Shown: in pieces, positions 1 through 7,848 of the stretch
Layout: every line of letters starts with the position of its first letter
How positions within the stretch are numbered: position 1 is the stretch's first letter
Origin: an uncultured Aquimarina sp.
GTDB lineage: Bacteria; Bacteroidota; Bacteroidia; Flavobacteriales; Flavobacteriaceae
NCBI GenBank assembly: GCA_947503135.1
Contig: CANNCQ010000029.1
Coordinates: forward strand, 1-33,104
Direction: 5' to 3'
DNA: 33,104 nt
Made by a program: the position numbers and the translations under genes
Notes under the pieces: model-generated
Told to the model about the DNA's origin: nothing
Seen by the model: the letters and a program-made list of their open reading frames with translations, nothing else
Databases searched by the model: none

Positions 1-259
1 AATGCGGATAAATCAAAGTAATTACAAAAAACAACCCTATGTCTTTAGGAAATCAAGAAAGCGCATAGAAACATTGTTTTCACAATTATGTGATCAATTT
101 ATGATTCGAAGAAACTATGCAAAGTCTTTTGATGGGTTTAAAACTAGAGTATTATCCAAAATTACAGCAATGACCATGATTCAATATATCAACAAATTTA
201 TCTTTGATAGAAAAATTAATAATATCAAAATTAGTATTGTTTAAAATGCACAACGGGTT
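1..259 (+). mobile_element. Right end of an IS982-family insertion sequence
   Basis: The transposase 3' end is followed within a few bases by AAATGCACAACGGGTT (244-259). Read inward from the outer edge this gives AACCCGTTGTGCATTT, which has the ACCC-type outer tip I associate with IS982 terminal repeats. The left end is outside the window, so the inverted-repeat partner and target duplication cannot be seen. The element ends about 135 bp before the likely typA promoter, so it sits upstream of an essential-type gene without interrupting it. Confidence 0.5.
2..244 (+). CDS. IS982-family transposase, C-terminal part (gene cut by window edge)
   Basis: The last 80 residues of a transposase are visible. 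The run RKRIETLFSQLCDQFMI, then RNYAKSFDGFKTR and a tail ending FIFDRKINNIK, match my memory of the C-terminus of IS982-family DDE transposases. The ATG at base 2 is probably an internal Met, because family proteins are roughly 250-300 residues; the N-terminal domain and most of the DDE catalytic region lie to the left of the window. The stop is TAA at 242-244, and a candidate terminal repeat follows directly. Whether the element is intact cannot be judged here. The family call is recognition from memory, with no alignment behind it. Confidence 0.8.
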   Translation: MRINQSNYKKQPYVFRKSRKRIETLFSQLCDQFMIRRNYAKSFDGFKTRVLSKITAMTMIQYINKFIFDRKINNIKISIV

Positions 260-395
260 TAGAATAGTATTATTATTAGAATATTAGTTATCCTAATTCA
301 TATATTTTTTTGAAATAATAGGCTTGTTTACACTTCAAGAAAGTACTAATTAAATAATGATAAAACTAAGTAATGACTTATTCACTAAATAACCG

Positions 396-403
396 TACAT
401 TTG
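396..403 (+). promoter_or_regulatory. TAnnTTTG -7 element of typA
   Basis: TACATTTG matches the Bacteroidetes sigma-A -7 consensus TAnnTTTG and lies 24 bp before the ATG at 427. No clear TTG -33 box is seen at the usual distance. It lies inside the longer open frame beginning at 373, which argues that translation starts at 427. Confidence 0.55.
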
Positions 404-426
404 CGCCAAATTTTAGTATAAGCTTT

Positions 427-2229
427 ATGAGTAAAGAAATTAAAAATATCGCAATTATTGCGCACGTTGACCACGGTAAAACTACTTTGGTTGATAAAAT
501 TATGTATCACTGTCAGTTATTTCGTGAAAATCAAAATACTGGTGATTTAATTTTAGATAACAACGATTTAGAGCGTGAGCGTGGAATTACGATTACTTCT
601 AAAAACGTTTCTGTTAACTATAAAGGAACTAAAATTAACATTATAGACACTCCTGGTCACGCCGATTTTGGAGGAGAAGTTGAGCGTGTATTAAACATGG
701 CTGATGGAGTTCTTTTATTAGTAGATGCTTTTGAAGGACCGATGCCACAAACACGTTTTGTATTACAAAAAGCGATAGACCTAGGTTTAAAACCTTGTGT
801 TGTTGTAAACAAAGTTGATAAAGAAAACTGTACCCCTGAAATAGTACATGAAAAAGTTTTCGACTTGATGTTTGAATTAGGTGCTGAAGAATGGCAATTA
901 GATTTCCCAACGGTTTATGGCTCTGCGAAAAACAATTGGATGAGTGATGATTGGAAGAATGAAACAGATAACATCGAACCCCTTTTAGATATGGTGTTAG
1001 AACACATTCCTACACCAAAGTTTGACGAGGGTACAACTCAAATGCTTATTACTTCTTTAGATTTCTCATCTTTTACGGGACGAATTGCTATCGGTAGACT
1101 TCAAAGAGGAAGTTTAGTTGAAGGTCAGCAAGTTTCGTTAGTAAAAAGAGACGGATCTATCGTTAAATCAAAAATTAAAGAATTACATAGTTTTGAAGGA
1201 CTTGGTCGTAAAAAAGTAGCCTCTATCCAAACAGGCGATATTTGTGCCTTAGTTGGTTTAGAAGGCTTTGACATTGGTGATACTGTTGCTGATCTTGAAA
1301 ATCCTGAAGCATTACAAACTATTGCTATTGATGAACCTACAATGAGTATGTTGTTTACCATTAACGATTCTCCATTTTTTGGAAAAGATGGTAAGTTTGT
1401 AACTTCAAGACATATTAAAGATCGTTTAACTAAGGAATTAGAAAAAAACTTAGCTTTACGTGTTAACGAAACAGATAGTGCTGATAAATTTTTAGTATTT
1501 GGACGTGGTGTACTTCACTTATCAGTATTGATTGAAACAATGCGTCGTGAAGGATACGAACTTCAAATTGGTCAACCACAAGTAATCATTAAAGAAGTAG
1601 ATGGTGTTAAATGTGAGCCTATTGAAGAGCTTACTATAGATTTACCTGAAAATGTTTCTGGAAAGGCCGTTGAAATGGTAACGTTACGTAAAGGAGAATT
1701 ACTAAGTATGGAAGCTAAAGGCGACCGTATGGTTTGTGAATTCACAATCCCTTCTAGAGGAATTATTGGCTTACGTAATCAATTACTTACCGCAACTGCT
1801 GGTGAGGCGATTATGGCACACCGTTTTGTAGAATACCAACCAATGCGTGGAGGAATCCCAGAACGCCAAAACGGATCTTTAGTTTCTATGGAATTAGGAA
1901 AAGCTATTCCTTACTCTATTGATAAATTACAAGATAGAGGTCGCTTCTTTGTTGATCCTGGTGAAGATATTTATGAAGGTCAAGTTATTGGAGAAAATTC
2001 TCGTGGTGATGACATGGCAGTAAATATTACTAAAACTAAAAAGCTATCTAACGTACGTTCATCTGGTGCAGACGATAAAGCTAAAATTGTTCCTGCAATT
2101 AAATTCTCTTTGGAGGAAGCTTTAGAATTTATTCAGAAAGATGAATACGTTGAAGTTACTCCTAACTTCTTAAGGTTACGAAAAATATACCTAACAGAAA
2201 ATGAGCGTAAGCGTAATAAAATTGCTTAA
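427..2229 (+). CDS. typA: TypA/BipA translational GTPase
   Basis: Ribosome-associated GTPase of the EF-G/LepA class, involved in 50S assembly and stress or cold adaptation. With the start at 427 the protein is 600 residues, the normal family length. The G domain comes first: P-loop AHVDHGKTT near residues 12-20, G3 DTPGH near 75-80, G4 NKVDK near 128-132. Elongation-factor domains II, III and V follow, then the BipA-specific C-terminal domain; the motif FTIPSRGIIGLRNQ is typical of the family. The frame is open from 373, but the 18 extra codons contain a TAnnTTTG promoter element, and MSKEIKNIAIIAHVDHGKT is the usual N-terminus. The gene is monocistronic and ends at a strong hairpin shared with convergent rpe. 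The IS982 end is immediately upstream. Confidence 0.96.
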   Translation: MSKEIKNIAIIAHVDHGKTTLVDKIMYHCQLFRENQNTGDLILDNNDLERERGITITSKNVSVNYKGTKINIIDTPGHADFGGEVERVLNMADGVLLLVDAFEGPMPQTRFVLQKAIDLGLKPCVVVNKVDKENCTPEIVHEKVFDLMFELGAEEWQLDFPTVYGSAKNNWMSDDWKNETDNIEPLLDMVLEHIPTPKFDEGTTQMLITSLDFSSFTGRIAIGRLQRGSLVEGQQVSLVKRDGSIVKSKIKELHSFEGLGRKKVASIQTGDICALVGLEGFDIGDTVADLENPEALQTIAIDEPTMSMLFTINDSPFFGKDGKFVTSRHIKDRLTKELEKNLALRVNETDSADKFLVFGRGVLHLSVLIETMRREGYELQIGQPQVIIKEVDGVKCEPIEELTIDLPENVSGKAVEMVTLRKGELLSMEAKGDRMVCEFTIPSRGIIGLRNQLLTATAGEAIMAHRFVEYQPMRGGIPERQNGSLVSMELGKAIPYSIDKLQDRGRFFVDPGEDIYEGQVIGENSRGDDMAVNITKTKKLSNVRSSGADDKAKIVPAIKFSLEEALEFIQKDEYVEVTPNFLRLRKIYLTENERKRNKIA

Positions 2230-2250
2230 TTTATTCTAATAAATACTATA

Positions 2251-2282
2251 AAAAAGGCTTTCATTTCTGAAAGCCTTTTTTT
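2251..2282. terminator. Bidirectional intrinsic terminator between typA and rpe
   Basis: A perfect 13-bp stem AAAAAGGCTTTCA / TGAAAGCCTTTTT closes a TTTC loop. A-run and T-run flanks allow termination from both directions. It sits between the stops of convergent typA (+) and rpe (-). Confidence 0.9.
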
Positions 2283-2310
2283 GTACGATAAATTTTGGTT
2301 AACTGTTTTT

Positions 2311-2973
2311 TTAACCTACTATTTCTTTTTTAATTTGAGTAATTGCATCAGAAGGATTCTCAGCGCCAAAAACCGAACTTCCGGAAACTAAAACATTTGC
2401 CCCTGCATCAACTAATTTTTTAGCATTTTTAATACTCACCCCTCCATCAATTTCAATAAGTAAATTGGGATTTTTTATTTTTGAAAACTCCCTTAAAGCT
2501 TTTATTTTATTATAGGTATTTTCAATAAATGCTTGCCCTCCAAACCCTGGGTTTACACTCATTATACATACTAAATCTATCTCTTCAAGCATGTTTCCTA
2601 ACAACTTTACGTTAGTATGTGGATTTAATGCTACTCCTGCCTTAATTCCGTATGAATGGATTAATTGTATGGTACGATGTAAATGCGGACATGCCTCATA
2701 ATGTACTGTAATAATTTCCGCTCCTAAATCAACAAATTCTTTAATATAACGATCAGGGTTTTCAATCATTAAATGCACATCTAACAATTTAGTTGCATGT
2801 TTTTTAATCGCCTTTAAAACCGGCATTCCAAATGATATATTGGGTACAAACATACCATCCATAATATCAACATGAAACCAATCAGCATCACTGTTATTAA
2901 TAATTTCAATATCTCTTTGTAAATTTGCAAAGTCGGCTGCTAAAACTGATGGGGCTATAAATATATTTTTCAT
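2311..2973 (-). CDS. rpe: Ribulose-phosphate 3-epimerase
   Basis: Interconverts D-ribulose 5-phosphate and D-xylulose 5-phosphate in the pentose phosphate pathway; a soluble cytoplasmic TIM barrel. At 220 residues it has the family's normal length. Visible motifs: APSVLAADFANL at the N-terminus, the metal-site strand WFHVDIMDGMFVPNISFG, DVHLMIENP, the catalytic-loop motif MSVNPGFGGQ, and the phosphate-binding IDGGV with VSGSSVFG near the C-terminus. The ATG at 2971-2973 gives a standard N-terminus. It lies 70 bp downstream of rpoD on the same strand, but the rpoD terminator separates them. No TAnnTTTG box was found in that short gap, so read-through from rpoD is possible. Confidence 0.97.
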   Translation of the reverse strand: MKNIFIAPSVLAADFANLQRDIEIINNSDADWFHVDIMDGMFVPNISFGMPVLKAIKKHATKLLDVHLMIENPDRYIKEFVDLGAEIITVHYEACPHLHRTIQLIHSYGIKAGVALNPHTNVKLLGNMLEEIDLVCIMSVNPGFGGQAFIENTYNKIKALREFSKIKNPNLLIEIDGGVSIKNAKKLVDAGANVLVSGSSVFGAENPSDAITQIKKEIVG

Positions 2974-2993
2974 TATAATTGTTTATAAATGCA

Positions 2994-3023
2994 AAAAGCT
3001 ATCTTTTTTCAAAGATAGCTTTT
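2994..3023 (-). terminator. Intrinsic terminator after rpoD
   Basis: A perfect 13-bp stem AAAAGCTATCTTT / AAAGATAGCTTTT with a 4-nt loop lies 20 bp past the rpoD stop. On the minus strand the stem ends in a T-run. It separates rpoD from rpe. Confidence 0.85.
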
Positions 3024-3043
3024 GTTATAATTTGATTAAAAAA

Positions 3044-3907
3044 TTAACCTAAATAAGTTTTCAATATTTTACTTCTAGAAGTGTGTTTTAACCTTCTAAT
3101 CGCTTTTTCTTTTATTTGACGTACACGCTCACGAGTCAAGTCAAAAGTTTCTCCAATTTCTTCTAAAGTCATTGGGTGTTGTTCCCCTAAACCAAAATAT
3201 AAACGTATTACATCTGCCTCACGTGGAGTTAATGTTTCTAAAGCACGTTCAATTTCTGTTTTTAAAGATTCGTGCATCAAATCACGATCTGGGTTTGGAG
3301 ATTCTCCTGATCTTAATACATCATATAAGTTGGAATCTTCCCCTTCTACTAACGGAGCATCCATTGATACGTGACGTCCAGAGTTTTTCATAGATTCCTT
3401 TACATCACTAATCGTCATATCAAGCTCGTTAGCAATTTCTTCTGCACTTGGTGGACGTTCATGAGATTGCTCCAAAAAAGCAAAAGTTTTATTAATTTTG
3501 TTTATCGAACCAATTTTGTTAAGAGGTAAACGTACAATACGAGATTGTTCTGCTAAAGCTTGTAAAATCGATTGACGAATCCACCATACAGCATACGAGA
3601 TAAATTTAAAACCTCTAGTTTCATCAAAACGTTTTGCAGCTTTTATTAAGCCTAAATTTCCTTCATTAATTAAATCTGGAAGTGTTAATCCTTGATTTTG
3701 GTATTGTTTTGCTACCGATACCACGAAACGCAAATTAGCTTTAGTTAATTTCTCTAAAGCACGCATATCACCAGCTTTAATTCTTTGAGCTAATTCCACC
3801 TCTTCATCGGCTGTAATTAAATCTACCTTACCGATTTCTTGTAAGTATTTATCTAAAGATGCGGTTTCTCTGTTAGTAACCTGCTTGGTGATTTTAAGTT
3901 GTCTCAT
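3044..3907 (-). CDS. rpoD: Primary RNA polymerase sigma factor, RpoD/SigA of Bacteroidetes type
   Basis: The house-keeping sigma factor that recognises the TTG / TAnnTTTG promoters of this phylum. At 287 residues it is short, because region 1.1 is absent and the protein begins [21 protein letters not shown]. Region 1.2 follows ([15 protein letters not shown]). Region 2 has [20 protein letters not shown] and the DNA-melting/-10 helix [16 protein letters not shown] (about residues 100-125). Region 3 starts with RIVRLPLNK. Region 4.2 carries the helix-turn-helix [19 protein letters not shown] near 250-270. The start ATG at 3905-3907 gives the usual N-terminus. The 255-bp upstream gap contains no clear TAnnTTTG box, so the promoter is unresolved. 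The gene order rpsO, pnp, rpoD, rpe recalls other Flavobacteriia, from memory. Confidence 0.96.
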   Translation of the reverse strand: MRQLKITKQVTNRETASLDKYLQEIGKVDLITADEEVELAQRIKAGDMRALEKLTKANLRFVVSVAKQYQNQGLTLPDLINEGNLGLIKAAKRFDETRGFKFISYAVWWIRQSILQALAEQSRIVRLPLNKIGSINKINKTFAFLEQSHERPPSAEEIANELDMTISDVKESMKNSGRHVSMDAPLVEGEDSNLYDVLRSGESPNPDRDLMHESLKTEIERALETLTPREADVIRLYFGLGEQHPMTLEEIGETFDLTRERVRQIKEKAIRRLKHTSRSKILKTYLG

Positions 3908-4086
3908 GCTTAAGTTAGGAATTAAGATTTGGATTAATAATACTCTACACTATCTTATACGTACAGATTTCTGTTTTTGTTACAAAAAAAATTAAAAAAG
4001 TTGATATACACTCATTCAAAGTTAAAATAACAATAAAATACATTTATAGCTAAGCATTAAAAGACTTGCATCTAGAATTGATTTAA

Positions 4087-4140
4087 GTTTTACATAAAAA
4101 AGACTATCCATAATATAGGATAGTCTTTTTTTATGTAAAA
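4087..4140. terminator. Long hairpin terminator after the lipocalin-like gene
   Basis: Left arm TTTTACATAAAAAAGACTATCC pairs with GGATAGTCTTTTTTTATGTAAAA, about 22 bp with a single-base bulge where six A face seven T. It lies just past the 4163 stop and ahead of rpoD on the same strand. The T-run suits minus-strand termination. Confidence 0.85.
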
Positions 4141-4162
4141 TCTATAATGTAACTATATTAAT

Positions 4163-4771
4163 TTATCTCCTCAAAGTAACGATTGAAGTCCCTCCTGTAA
4201 TTTCAACTGAAGCCCCTTGTATATCGAAAGTTTCCTCAACAAAATCCCCTAATGCATCTTGGGTAAGATCCAAAGAATACACAATTTCATTATCACTAAA
4301 GCTAACAATTGTAGCTGTAGTCATAATATCCCCAGAGGTAGTGCTTAGTATTGTGCCATTTTCTAATAATTCCCATTCCCCTGACAATAAATTTACGTTG
4401 AAATTATCTGAATCAAATTCTACTACTTCTGTTATTGTTTGTCCTAAAGCAGTGATTTCAGTAGTTATTGAAAAAGTTCCTTCCGCAGAAATTGTATTCG
4501 GATTGGTATTAAAATTAGCTGCATAGTCAAAATTAATACCAGACTGAGTAAATGCAGCTGTAATATTTTGACCTAAAAGACTTCCAGTTGCCATTCCATT
4601 TTCTGTAATAAAGCCTACTAGGTTCCATTCACCTTCTAAATTTGACTCTACAGTAACTATTTCATTCTGTTCTAGTTGTTGGCCTGTATTAGAATCATCG
4701 TCACTCCCACAAGAAGTTAATAATCCTAAAAACAATAAACTCCCGACTAAATAATTTCTTAAAAATTTCAT
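4163..4771 (-). CDS. Lipoprotein with lipocalin-like domain
   Basis: A 202-residue predicted lipoprotein. The signal peptide ends in the lipobox LLTSC, with Cys21 the lipidation site, followed by GSDDD. An S-D-D acidic run just after the Cys resembles the lipoprotein export signal that sends Bacteroidetes lipoproteins to the cell surface (inferred). The mature part starts with LEGEWNLVGF near residues 46-55, the typical opening strand of the lipocalin-like domains common in Flavobacteriia, and ends in beta-rich sequence. Ligand and role are unknown. It lies between pnp and rpoD on the same strand but has terminators on both sides and its own likely promoter, so it is probably transcribed alone. 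Membership of a specific lipocalin-like Pfam family is a guess. Confidence 0.75.
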   Translation of the reverse strand: MKFLRNYLVGSLLFLGLLTSCGSDDDSNTGQQLEQNEIVTVESNLEGEWNLVGFITENGMATGSLLGQNITAAFTQSGINFDYAANFNTNPNTISAEGTFSITTEITALGQTITEVVEFDSDNFNVNLLSGEWELLENGTILSTTSGDIMTTATIVSFSDNEIVYSLDLTQDALGDFVEETFDIQGASVEITGGTSIVTLRR

Positions 4772-4785
4772 ACTATTTTTTGAAT

Positions 4786-4793
4786 CAAATTTA
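4786..4793 (-). promoter_or_regulatory. TAnnTTTG -7 element of the lipocalin-like lipoprotein gene
   Basis: The minus strand reads TAAATTTG, an exact match to TAnnTTTG, 15 bp before the start codon at 4771. This would give a very short leader. No convincing -33 element was identified in the A/T-rich surroundings. Confidence 0.35.
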
Positions 4794-4874
4794 ATTATTT
4801 AAACATATAAATTACCCTAATGAAACTTAAAATATTATTAAATCATTTTTTCTAAGCATCATAGTTTTAAACAA

Positions 4875-4903
4875 AAAAATCTCAGTGTATAACTGAGATT
4901 TTT
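4875..4903 (-). terminator. Intrinsic terminator after pnp
   Basis: A perfect 12-bp stem AAAAATCTCAGT / ACTGAGATTTTT has a 5-nt loop. It lies about 50 bp past the pnp stop, beyond the AGTA repeat. The A/T flanks make it potentially bidirectional. Confidence 0.85.
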
Positions 4904-4926
4904 AAATCGATAATTATTAAAAGAAA

Positions 4927-4954
4927 AGTAAGTAAGTAAGTAAGTAAGTAAGTA
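4927..4954. repeat. Tetranucleotide microsatellite (AGTA)7
   Basis: Seven perfect AGTA units (28 bp) end one base before the pnp stop codon (4956-4958, minus strand). In pnp mRNA this is a TACT run at the very start of the 3' UTR, ahead of the terminator. Changes in copy number would alter only the UTR length and not the protein. Confidence 0.95.
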
Positions 4955-4955
4955 A

Positions 4956-7193
4956 TTAATCTTCTTTATTTTCTTGTCTTGGTTTGCGATCGTCACGGCG
5001 ATTGTCTCTTCCACGGTTATCTCTACCTCTATTATCGCGAGCTTTAGGGTCGCGCTTAGGTCTTTCTACATAACCTTCTGGCTTAGGCAATAATGCTTTA
5101 CGCGAAACTTTTTCTTTACGTGTTCTTGGGTCTGTACCAAAATACTTAACGTCAAATACATCTCCCATGTTTACTACATCCGACACATTCTCTGTACGTT
5201 CCCATGCCAATTCACTTACATGAAGTAATACTTCGTTACCTGGGGCTTCTACATATTCTACAACCGCACCAAAATCTAGCATTTTTATTACTTTAACCTC
5301 GTAAGCACTACCTACAGTTGGTTTAAATAACATAGATTCAATTTTAGCTAATACAGTTTCAATTCCTTCAGCGCCTGTACCTAAAATTTCAACTATTCCT
5401 TCTTCAGTAACAGGGTCTTCATTAATAACTATTGTTGTTCCTGTAGTTTTTTGTAATTCTTGTATATTTTTACCGCCCGGTCCAATTAATGCACCTATAA
5501 ATTCATTAGGAATTACACGAGTTACCATTTTAGGAGAGTGAGGTTTCACATCTTCTGCAGGAGCTGCAATAGTATCGGTAATTTTACCTAAGATATGTAA
5601 ACGACCGTCTCTTGCTTGTTTTAGCGCATTTACTAAAATTTCGTAAGACAATCCTTTTACTTTAATATCCATTTGACAAGCCGTAATACCATCGGCAGTA
5701 CCTGTTACTTTAAAGTCCATATCACCTAAGTGATCTTCATCCCCTAAAATATCGGAAAGTACCGCATAACGATCACCGTCAGAAATTAATCCCATTGCAA
5801 TACCTGAAACTGGTTTTGTCATTTGAACACCAGCATCCATTAATGCCATTGTACCCGCACAAACAGTTGCCATAGATGATGAACCGTTAGATTCTAATAC
5901 TTCTGAAACTACACGAACAGTATAAGGACAATCCGCAGGAACCATACCTTTTAACGCACGTTGTGCTAAGTTACCGTGTCCTACTTCTCTACGAGAAGTT
6001 CCTCTTAAAGGCCTCGCTTCTCCAGTACAAAATGGAGGGAAATTGTAGTGTAAGTAAAAACGCTCTTCACCTTCGTGAGTTGGAGAGTCTAAAATGTTTG
6101 CATCTCTAGAAGTTCCTAAAGTTACCGTTGCTAATGCTTGAGTTTCTCCACGTGTAAATATAGACGAACCGTGAGTAGATGGTAAGTAATCTACCTCACA
6201 CCAAATTGGACGAATATCTACAGTCTTACGACCATCTAAACGCAATCCTTCCGCAAGAGTTAACTCACGCACTGCATTTTTTTGAGATTTATTGAAATAC
6301 TTTCCAATAAGTCCTCCGAATTCTTCTACTTCTTCTTCATTAAAAGAAGCTAACACTTCTTCCTTTACTTCTGCAAAAGCTAAACTACGCTCAGCTTTTG
6401 ATGTTCCTTTTTTAGCAATAGCATAACATTTATCGTAAGCTAAATCGTTAATACGGGCTGCTAGTTCCTCATTTTCAGTAGCAGTTTCGTACTCACGAGT
6501 TTCTTTTTTACCTACTGCCTCGGCTAAACGTACTTGTGCAGCACATTGTACTTTTATAGCTTCATGTGCAAATTTAATGGCATCTGCCATTTCTTCTTCT
6601 GAAATTTCATCCATCTCTCCTTCTACCATCATTACAGAGTCTGCAGAAGCTCCAATCATCATATCGATATCCGATTCTTCTAATTGAGCACGAGTTGGGT
6701 TAATTACAAAATTACCATCAATACGGGCAACACGCGCTTCTGAAATAGGAGTTTCAAAAGGAATGTCGCTTAATTGAATTACTGCAGAGGCAGCTAAACC
6801 TGCCAAAGCATCTGGCATTACTTCTTGATCATGAGACATTAATTGAATCATTACCTGTGTTTCTGCATGATAATCTTTTGGAAATAATGGACGTAATACA
6901 CGGTCTACCAAACGCATTGTTAATACCTCAGCATCACTAGGTCTTGCTTCTCTTTTAAAGAAACCTCCTGGATATTTTCCAGCAGCAGCAAATTTCTCTC
7001 TATAATCAACTGTTAAAGGTAAAAAATCTACATCACTTTGCTTGTAGTTAGAAACTACAGTACATAATAACATTGCTTTGCCCATTTGCACCACAACAGA
7101 TCCGTGTGCTTGTTTGGCTAATTTTCCAGTTTCAAGTGTAATCTCTCTACCGTCTCCAAGGTCTATAACCTCTTTAAAAACTTGTGGAATCAT
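4956..7193 (-). CDS. pnp: Polynucleotide phosphorylase
   Basis: A phosphorolytic 3'-5' exoribonuclease of RNA decay, also able to add tails. The 745-residue protein has the full domain set: a first RNase PH domain (about 10-145; [21 protein letters not shown]), a helical linker, a second, catalytic RNase PH domain (about 310-550; [19 protein letters not shown] and [20 protein letters not shown]), a KH domain (about 555-615; [14 protein letters not shown]) and an S1 domain (about 620-690). After S1 comes a basic/acidic tail with repeated RDNRG units, longer than in the E. coli enzyme as I remember it. The gene follows rpsO on the same strand, as in many bacteria, but a 32-bp perfect hairpin and 150 bp of leader separate them. 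No strong promoter match was found in the leader, so read-through from rpsO may contribute. Confidence 0.97.
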   Translation of the reverse strand: MIPQVFKEVIDLGDGREITLETGKLAKQAHGSVVVQMGKAMLLCTVVSNYKQSDVDFLPLTVDYREKFAAAGKYPGGFFKREARPSDAEVLTMRLVDRVLRPLFPKDYHAETQVMIQLMSHDQEVMPDALAGLAASAVIQLSDIPFETPISEARVARIDGNFVINPTRAQLEESDIDMMIGASADSVMMVEGEMDEISEEEMADAIKFAHEAIKVQCAAQVRLAEAVGKKETREYETATENEELAARINDLAYDKCYAIAKKGTSKAERSLAFAEVKEEVLASFNEEEVEEFGGLIGKYFNKSQKNAVRELTLAEGLRLDGRKTVDIRPIWCEVDYLPSTHGSSIFTRGETQALATVTLGTSRDANILDSPTHEGEERFYLHYNFPPFCTGEARPLRGTSRREVGHGNLAQRALKGMVPADCPYTVRVVSEVLESNGSSSMATVCAGTMALMDAGVQMTKPVSGIAMGLISDGDRYAVLSDILGDEDHLGDMDFKVTGTADGITACQMDIKVKGLSYEILVNALKQARDGRLHILGKITDTIAAPAEDVKPHSPKMVTRVIPNEFIGALIGPGGKNIQELQKTTGTTIVINEDPVTEEGIVEILGTGAEGIETVLAKIESMLFKPTVGSAYEVKVIKMLDFGAVVEYVEAPGNEVLLHVSELAWERTENVSDVVNMGDVFDVKYFGTDPRTRKEKVSRKALLPKPEGYVERPKRDPKARDNRGRDNRGRDNRRDDRKPRQENKED

Positions 7194-7340
7194 AAATATT
7201 TTTTCTAATTAAATTTTGTCTCGATTTGTTGGTGGCAAATCAGTATTATTGTGTTGTTTAGGCTTCAAGAGAAGTTCCTATATAAGGGAGACAACTTAAT
7301 TTTAAATTTAGCGTAATATACACATTTCTTATGTATCTAG

Positions 7341-7407
7341 ATCTCAAAAAATAGCACAAAAAAACGGAGCCCTTTGGGCTCCGTTTTTTTGTGCTATTTT
7401 TTGAGAT
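7341..7407 (-). terminator. Perfect 32-bp inverted repeat between rpsO and pnp
   Basis: Bases 7341-7372 and 7376-7407 are perfect reverse complements, with only a TTT loop. The GC core is CGGAGCCC/GGGCTCCG, flanked by A7/T7 and A6/T6 tracts. The outer arm reaches the last base of the rpsO stop codon (7407-7409). It should act as an intrinsic terminator in either direction. As RNA it would be a 32-bp duplex and therefore also a plausible RNase III substrate (inferred). Confidence 0.92.
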
Positions 7408-7676
7408 TATTTTCTTAATCCTAGTTCTTTCACAATAGCACGGTATCTTAATACATCTTTCTTAGTTAAATAGTCTAATAAGCTACGTCGCTTACCTACT
7501 AATTTCACTAATGAACGTTCTGTATTATAATCTTTACGATTTTTTTTCAAATGCTCTGTTAAGTGAGAAATTCTAGCTGTAAACAATGCGATTTGTGCTT
7601 CTGCAGTACCCGTATCGTTTTTCCCTTTTCCATGCTTTGCAAAGATTTCTTCTTTTGCTTCTTTTGTTAAATACAT
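7407..7676 (-). CDS. rpsO: 30S ribosomal protein S15
   Basis: A primary-binding protein of the 30S subunit that contacts the 16S rRNA central domain. From the ATG at 7674-7676 it is 89 residues, the standard S15 length, starting MYLTKEAKEEIFAKHG. Conserved parts: GTAEAQIALFTARISHLTEHL, the KDYNTERSL turn and VGKRRSLLDYL. The frame stays open upstream to 7733, but those codons overlap a TATATTTG promoter element and S15 proteins do not carry such an extension, so the shorter form is chosen. It is first in the rpsO-pnp order. The stop codon abuts the long hairpin. Confidence 0.97.
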   Translation of the reverse strand: MYLTKEAKEEIFAKHGKGKNDTGTAEAQIALFTARISHLTEHLKKNRKDYNTERSLVKLVGKRRSLLDYLTKKDVLRYRAIVKELGLRK

Positions 7677-7730
7677 TCCAATATTATTTAAATAATTTTT
7701 ATGCGAACAAAGGCTTTTCCTTTGAGGTGG

Positions 7731-7738
7731 CAAATATA
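7731..7738 (-). promoter_or_regulatory. TAnnTTTG -7 element of rpsO
   Basis: The minus strand reads TATATTTG, matching TAnnTTTG, about 55 bp before the S15 start codon. It overlaps the first codons of the longer open frame and so decides for the start at 7676. No clear -33 box is seen. Confidence 0.55.
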
Positions 7739-7848
7739 GTACTTTTATTTAAAACTTATCCCATCTATTTTTTTGTAATTATCACTACTTTAAACGACCT
7801 AATAATTGGATCATTATAAATTACCATTTAGTAAAAAGGCATCAATTA

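Noticed and set aside
641..910. Minus-strand open frame inside typA, and similar antisense frames across pnp, icd, the response regulator and others
   Set aside because: All lie opposite well-recognised genes, have no family resemblance, and follow from codon bias of the sense strand.
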